A DNA stretch of 7,628 bases from Bacteroidales bacterium. GTDB taxonomy: Bacteria; Bacteroidota; Bacteroidia; Bacteroidales; UBA10428. The stretch is from positions 1 to 7,628 of the forward strand of contig JAFGOZ010000403.1 in the NCBI GenBank assembly GCA_016926235.1. The letters are read 5' to 3'. This document shows positions 4,293 to 7,628 of this stretch, piece after piece. The notes beneath the pieces are model-generated. The model saw only the letters and a program-made list of their open reading frames with translations. It was not told the origin of the DNA and did no database searches. A program made the position numbers and the translations under genes. Position 1 is the first letter of the stretch; the number at the start of each line of letters is the position of its first letter.

Positions 4293-4736
4293 ATGGAAAT
4301 AAAAAAAATACTGGCTAATAAAGATAAATATATGGACTTATTGTTATTGGCTGATGAACAGGAAAGTATGGTTAAAAAATATCTCTACAAAGGTGATTTA
4401 TTTGCGTTATTTGACAGTGATTTAAAAACGGTTTCTGTAGTAACACAAGAAAATGATGAAATATTTGAAATCAAAAATATAGCAACATATGAGAAATATC
4501 AGGGGAAAGGATATGGAAGTATTATGATAAAATATATAATAGAAACCATAAAAAATAAGGGCAAACAATTATTGGTTGGCACAGGAGAAAGTGATAAAAT
4601 AATTACTTTCTATAAAAGATTCGGGTTTAAATATTCCCATACAATAAAGAATTTTTTTATAGATAATTATGATCATAAAATGTATGAAAATGGAAAACAA
4701 TTAAAGGATATGATATATTTAAAAATAGATTTTTAA
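4293..4736 (+). CDS. GNAT-family N-acetyltransferase
   Basis: This 147-residue enzyme transfers an acetyl group from acetyl-CoA to an unidentified amine. The acetyl-CoA-binding motif A is clear: IKNIATYEKYQGKGYGSIMI (about 60-79) with Q70-G-K-G-Y-G forming the pyrophosphate loop. FYKRFGF (106-112) is the motif B helix and turn, and the C-terminus NFFIDNYDHKMYENG with DMIYLKIDF matches the ending of YvbK-like acetyltransferases. ATG at 4293 has AGGAG seven bases upstream (4281-4285); a longer TTG start at 4272 would lie over that site. The gene is far richer in A and T than the downstream operon, suggesting recent acquisition. It is flanked by the two copies of the 38-bp repeat. It is not obviously a TacT-type toxin. 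Confidence 0.85.
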   Translation: MEIKKILANKDKYMDLLLLADEQESMVKKYLYKGDLFALFDSDLKTVSVVTQENDEIFEIKNIATYEKYQGKGYGSIMIKYIIETIKNKGKQLLVGTGESDKIITFYKRFGFKYSHTIKNFFIDNYDHKMYENGKQLKDMIYLKIDF

Positions 4737-4810
4737 AAGTGCTTGAATATATATTTTAAATAAAAATATTGAGAATTAAGGTCGGAAAAATAATTGAAAA
4801 AGGATGCTCC

Positions 4811-4915
4811 TTCGCCTGGCGAATAGAAGTCTTGACACAGCCTGCACCCAACCAATCTGTAGAATTTATGAAAAAGAGAGATAGATATTTCTTTCTGCAC
4901 AATAAAACAGCTTTG
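4811..4915 (+). repeat. Composite repeat downstream of the GNAT gene
   Basis: Three repeat motifs sit together here: a perfect palindrome TTCGCC-T-GGCGAA (4811-4823), the 17-mer CGAATAGAAGTCTTGAC (4820-4836, identical to 1585-1601) and the 38-bp repeat (4844-4881, matching 3664-3701 at 35 positions). A frame open across 4769-4984 covers this repeat and has no ribosome-binding site. Because the same frame is stop-broken in the 3664 copy, it is not called as a gene. Confidence 0.6.
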
Positions 4916-4980
4916 CTGTTAATGTCCGGATTATTGATACTACCAACAGCATTTTCAATTTTCTTCCCTATTTTGACGAA

Positions 4981-5009
4981 TTGACGGGCAAGAGCAAATT
5001 AAGTATGCT
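4981..5009 (+). promoter_or_regulatory. Candidate promoter of the homocysteine operon
   Basis: TTGACG (4981-4986), a 17-base spacer and TATGCT (5004-5009) fit a sigma70-type promoter with a moderate -10. It would give a leader of about 58 bases before the ATG at 5074. No riboswitch-like fold (S-box, SAM) was recognised in the leader. AAGGAGA at 5058-5064 is the ribosome-binding site. Confidence 0.5.
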
Positions 5010-5073
5010 GGACCCGTAGAAGATCAATCAAGAAAGAAATATCCTCCGTCCCCAGACAAGGAGACTTTATAAC

Positions 5074-6270
5074 ATGAAAACGTATGAAGAGATCAATAAC
5101 AAAATCAAATCAAAGAAGGCGGTTGTGCTTACCGCTGAAGAAGTAATTGATTATGTTGCGAAAAAAGGACTTGAAACTGCCGCCAAAGAAATAGATGTAG
5201 TGACAACTGCCACATTTGGACCAATGTGTTCATCAGGATGTTTTTTGAATTTTGGGCATACAAAACCAAGAATTCGAATCAGTGAAGCATGGCTCGATGA
5301 TGTACTGGCATACTCAGGTATTGCTGCCGTGGATGTTTACCTGGGCGCGACACAATTGCGTCACAATGATCCCGCCAATCTATATTATCCGGGTGAATTT
5401 CGATTTGGCGGTGCGCATGTAATTGAAAAGCTTGTTGCCGGCAAGAAGGTACAACTTTTTGGTCTAAGCTATGGAACTGACTGCTATCCAAGAAGGGAAA
5501 TTCGCACCTGGTTTACCATAAATGATCTTAATCAGGCCATTATGGTAAATCCAAGAAATTGCTATCAAAATTACAACGTTGCAGTAAATACAAGCGAGAA
5601 AACGATTTACACATACCTTGGAAAACTTAAACCGAAGATGAAAAATGCTTGTTATTGCTCCGCCGGACAATTGTCGCCTCTGCTCAATGATCCCTTCTAT
5701 GAAACCATCGGTGCAGGAACAACGGTATGGCTCGCCGGAGCTCCAGGTGTCGTATACAGTGAAGGCACACAGCACACCGGTGATGTTGAGCGAACTGAAG
5801 CCGGAGTCCCGACAGAAGGTGCAGGAACTCTTGCACTAACTGCTGATATGAAAAAAATGAATCCAAAATATGTGCGTGCGGTCAGTATGGTTGGTTACGG
5901 AGTTTCGCTCGCTCTTGGCATTGGCATTCCAATCCCAATATTGAATAAGGAAATATTGCACAGAACCACTGTAAAAGACGGGGATATCTATGCACCGATT
6001 GTTGATTATTCTTCTGATTATCCCAATTGTACCGGGAAAGTCCTCGGGAAAGTGAGTTATAAAGAATTGAAAACAAATGAAATTAATATTTCCGGAAAAA
6101 AAATTGAGGTAGGTGCCTTATCCAGCTATAATACGGCACTTGAAATAGCACACTTATTGAAGGATGAAATAAAAAGAGGCGATTTTCTTCTATCAGAGCC
6201 AAGTCGGCGCTTGCCCATGAAAACAAAATTCAAACCTTTATCTATAAAGGAGAGCAGCAGGTATGACTGA
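5074..6270 (+). CDS. Homocysteine biosynthesis protein (HcyBio/DUF39)
   Basis: This 398-residue protein belongs to the HcyBio (DUF39, COG1900) family. In Methanosarcina acetivorans the homologue MA1821 is needed to make homocysteine from aspartate semialdehyde and sulfide through protein-bound persulfide. Visible family features are KTYEEINNKI at the N-terminus, VVTTATFGPMCSSGCFLNFG (about 42-61) with C52 and C56, GATQLRHNDP with YPGEFRFGGAHVIEKLV (about 91-121), LFGLSYGTDCYPRRE (C137) and the glycine-rich GYGVSLALGIGIPIPILNKE (about 274-293). The two conserved-cysteine regions (C52/C56 and C137) are the expected sulfur-handling sites. The protein stops after the HcyBio domain and lacks the CBS pair of the methanogen protein. 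AAGGAGA lies nine bases before ATG. It overlaps the next gene by eight bases. Confidence 0.9.
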   Translation: MKTYEEINNKIKSKKAVVLTAEEVIDYVAKKGLETAAKEIDVVTTATFGPMCSSGCFLNFGHTKPRIRISEAWLDDVLAYSGIAAVDVYLGATQLRHNDPANLYYPGEFRFGGAHVIEKLVAGKKVQLFGLSYGTDCYPRREIRTWFTINDLNQAIMVNPRNCYQNYNVAVNTSEKTIYTYLGKLKPKMKNACYCSAGQLSPLLNDPFYETIGAGTTVWLAGAPGVVYSEGTQHTGDVERTEAGVPTEGAGTLALTADMKKMNPKYVRAVSMVGYGVSLALGIGIPIPILNKEILHRTTVKDGDIYAPIVDYSSDYPNCTGKVLGKVSYKELKTNEINISGKKIEVGALSSYNTALEIAHLLKDEIKRGDFLLSEPSRRLPMKTKFKPLSIKESSRYD

Positions 6271-6694
6271 TATCGATAATTCCGTTGTTACAAAAAAGTA
6301 TTTTCTTTTTTTTCCAAAATGCGAGACAGAGAAACCAATTGTTTATCACCTTATCAAGGATTATAACTTGATGGTAAATATATTCCGCGCGAAAGTCACT
6401 CCGGAAGAGGAGGGATATCTTGTATTGGATCTTTCCGGGACGGTGGACGAACTCGAAAAAGCAATTTTATTTATCAAGACGTTTAATGTCGAAATAAATG
6501 AAAACAGTATTGGTGTTCGCAGGGATGAAGAAATATGTACACATTGCACAAACTGCATACCTCATTGCCCTACTGATGCCCTCACAATTATTGATCGAAG
6601 CACCATGGAAGTCAGTTTTAATCCTGTAAAATGCATTGAGTGTTTAAACTGTATTAGCAATTGTCCATTTGGAGCTTGTAGCTCGATATTTTAA
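6263..6694 (+). CDS. NIL-domain 2[4Fe-4S] ferredoxin
   Basis: This is a 143-residue redox partner of the HcyBio protein (MA1822-like). The N-terminal 85 residues form a NIL domain, a small ferredoxin-like fold also found on methionine ABC transporter ATPases (KKYFLFFPKCETEKPIVYHL...LDLSGTVDELEKAI). The C-terminus has two complete cluster motifs: C92-x2-C95-x2-C98-x3-C102-P and C124-x2-C127-x2-C130-x3-C134-P. It would pass electrons needed to reduce a persulfide or thioester intermediate; the exact donor is not known. ATG at 6263 lies inside the end of the upstream gene, with AAAGGAGAG eight or nine bases before it, so the two proteins are translationally coupled. It is complete, with no missing cysteine. 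Confidence 0.92.
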   Translation: MTDIDNSVVTKKYFLFFPKCETEKPIVYHLIKDYNLMVNIFRAKVTPEEEGYLVLDLSGTVDELEKAILFIKTFNVEINENSIGVRRDEEICTHCTNCIPHCPTDALTIIDRSTMEVSFNPVKCIECLNCISNCPFGACSSIF

Positions 6695-6701
6695 GAATAT
6701 A

Positions 6702-7460
6702 ATGCGTAAATATTACCAGTTTGAGTATAAGGCTGCAAAATACAGAATTCACTGCAATCCTTCGTCCCCGATTATTAATGAAATCAGGAAACAAAGAAAT
6801 CTAATAGAAGAATATATCCGAATATACCCTGAGTTCCAGCATGCTCTTACCCCAATACCATTTCAAAACTCTGCCCCTGAAATAGTAAAAGATATGGTAT
6901 ATGCCGCTGAACAGACAGGTGTTGGCCCAATGGCAGCAGTGGCAGGTGCAATAGCAGAATATGGCGCAAAAGCCGGAATGATGACAGAGGCCAAAAAAAA
7001 AGAAGTCATTGTCGAAAATGGTGGCGATATATTTTGCAGCTCCTCCGCCCCTGTCATAGTTGGATTATTTTTGGGGAGCACCAATAAACTTGGAAAACAC
7101 ATTGCTTTAAAAATATCACCGGAACGTACCCCCCTCGCACTCTGCTCTTCTTCAAGTACGATGGGACATTCTCTCAGCTTTGGCAATTGTGACTGTGCTA
7201 CAATTGCGGCGAAAACCGGTGCAATTGCAGATGCCGCAGCAACCGCTGCATGCAATAAAGTAAAAACAATCAATGACGTACAACCCGTACTTGAATGGGT
7301 ATCTTCCATCCCTGGAGTAACAGGAGCACTTATTATCATTCAAAATACCATCGGCATTGTTGGAGATTTCCCTGAACTCATCCCTCATGTTGATGCATCA
7401 TACAAATTAAAAATTACCCGGGATTCATCCTGGGATTCCTTCATCGCTACTGTGATTTAA
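6702..7460 (+). CDS. UPF0280/COG2122 protein (ApbE-like fold)
   Basis: This 252-residue protein belongs to the family of M. acetivorans MA1715, which is implicated in efficient sulfide assimilation. The family is distantly related to the flavin transferase ApbE. Recognisable blocks are GPMAAVAGAIAEYGAKAG (75-92), VENGGDIF (104-111, like the ApbE N-x-G-G-D-I), ALCSSSSTMGHSLSFGN (about 146-162) and ADAAATAACNKV (176-187). The middle block usually reads T-S-S-G-T-x-G-H-S-x-S-F-G-x-A-D; here Cys148 precedes the serines, and Cys163 and Cys165 replace neighbours of the usual A-D. ATG at 6702, seven bases after the ferredoxin stop, starts the protein; a TTG start at 6669 would overlap the ferredoxin. 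Only a weak SD-like AAGA precedes it, so translation may rely on coupling to the ferredoxin gene. Confidence 0.85.
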   Translation: MRKYYQFEYKAAKYRIHCNPSSPIINEIRKQRNLIEEYIRIYPEFQHALTPIPFQNSAPEIVKDMVYAAEQTGVGPMAAVAGAIAEYGAKAGMMTEAKKKEVIVENGGDIFCSSSAPVIVGLFLGSTNKLGKHIALKISPERTPLALCSSSSTMGHSLSFGNCDCATIAAKTGAIADAAATAACNKVKTINDVQPVLEWVSSIPGVTGALIIIQNTIGIVGDFPELIPHVDASYKLKITRDSSWDSFIATVI

Positions 7461-7548
7461 TAAGTATTATATTTTATCCGGTTCTGATCGCCCCGATTAT
7501 ACACAGACTCATAATTTTCAGAGTTTTTAATTAATTCAATGCTGCTAT
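7461..7548. other. Intergenic tail, no clear terminator
   Basis: No gene is seen after the operon. Weak inverted repeats are present (ATCG-CCC-CGAT around 7488-7499; ACTC...GAGT before a T-run near 7507-7527), the latter a poor terminator candidate with a 4-base stem. Confidence 0.3.
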
Positions 7549-7593
7549 CCGTCACTCAAAATGACCCCAGGTCCGTCAAAGATAATGACCCCC
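7549..7593. repeat. Tandem 20-bp repeat, possible insertion-element end
   Basis: CCGTCACTCAAAATGACCCC (7549-7568) is followed by CCGTCAAAGATAATGACCCC (7573-7592), a 24-base period. Each unit is itself a GTCA...TGAC dyad. Repeated 'TCAAAATGACCC' units near a terminus are typical of IS21-family ends (general knowledge), but no transposase lies in the window, so the link is tentative. Confidence 0.45.
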
Positions 7594-7628
7594 TTGGCCA
7601 CTTGATTATTATAGACTCAACTTTCTCC

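Noticed and set aside
4832..4865. Promoter from TTGACA (4832-4837) and TAGAAT (4860-4865)
   Set aside because: Both boxes are good, but the 22-base spacing is too long for a normal sigma70 promoter, and they lie inside repeats.
4769..4984. 71-residue frame with a hydrophobic end, possible small membrane protein
   Set aside because: It is translated repeat; the homologous copy at 3664-3740 is interrupted by stops in the same frame, and no SD is present.
5279..6076. Several antisense and alternate-frame open frames inside the HcyBio gene
   Set aside because: They are shadows of a well-supported coding sequence.
6863..7339. 158-residue minus-strand frame
   Set aside because: It is antisense to the conserved blocks of the UPF0280 gene and has no independent start signal or family resemblance.
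1..7628. CRISPR array, tRNA or rRNA genes
   Set aside because: No regularly spaced identical repeats with unique spacers and no recognisable tRNA arms or rRNA signatures were seen on either strand.

Overview
The window is an AT-rich bacterial segment with two parts. Positions 1 to about 4.9 kb form an accessory region of small self-contained modules separated by repeats and gene debris. Positions 5.0 to 7.5 kb hold a metabolic operon for sulfur assimilation. The operon (HcyBio/DUF39 protein, NIL-domain ferredoxin, UPF0280 protein) is of a type known from anaerobes, best studied in methanogens. Bacterial Shine-Dalgarno sites, sigma70-type promoters and type II toxin-antitoxin (TA) genes point to an anaerobic bacterium. 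A sulfate reducer or a relative sharing its sulfur metabolism is my guess; the sequence alone does not fix the taxon.

Layout, left to right. (1) A repeat-bearing leader, then vapBC (241-809), with a consensus-like promoter that places the transcript start on the vapB ATG. (2) A 75-bp imperfect palindrome (821-895). (3) hicAB (952-1562), whose promoter has the same geometry and overlaps a perfect 9-bp-arm palindrome; an intrinsic terminator follows. (4) REP-like palindromic DNA (1683-1751). (5) A RelE/ParE-type toxin with a ribbon-helix-helix antitoxin on the minus strand (1972-2479). (6) About 850 bp of repeats and debris, including a frameshifted small gene (2964-3084). (7) A DsrE-family sulfur-relay protein (3328-3648). 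(8) A non-coding stretch, a remnant of a second, unrelated vapC (4020-4142), and a very AT-rich GNAT acetyltransferase (4293-4736). (9) The operon HcyBio, NIL-ferredoxin, UPF0280 (5074-7460), with overlapping or nearly abutting genes. (10) A short tail ending in a tandem repeat that may be the edge of an insertion element.

How the parts work together. The three operon proteins are the set tied in methanogens to making homocysteine from aspartate semialdehyde and sulfide. Here they form one transcription unit in a bacterium, with a cysteine-rich DsrE protein 1.4 kb upstream on the same strand that could carry sulfane sulfur. The TA modules are functionally independent of this and look like stabilising or mobile accessory genes. 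Several spacers share repeated motifs: a 17-mer at 1585 and 4820 with a variant at 2552, a 38-bp repeat at 3664 and 4844, and a two-block repeat at 5-130 and 2868-2918. Most lie just 3' of a module, giving a 'gene plus 3' repeat' look like that of a cassette array. However, no clean integron attC core pair could be found.
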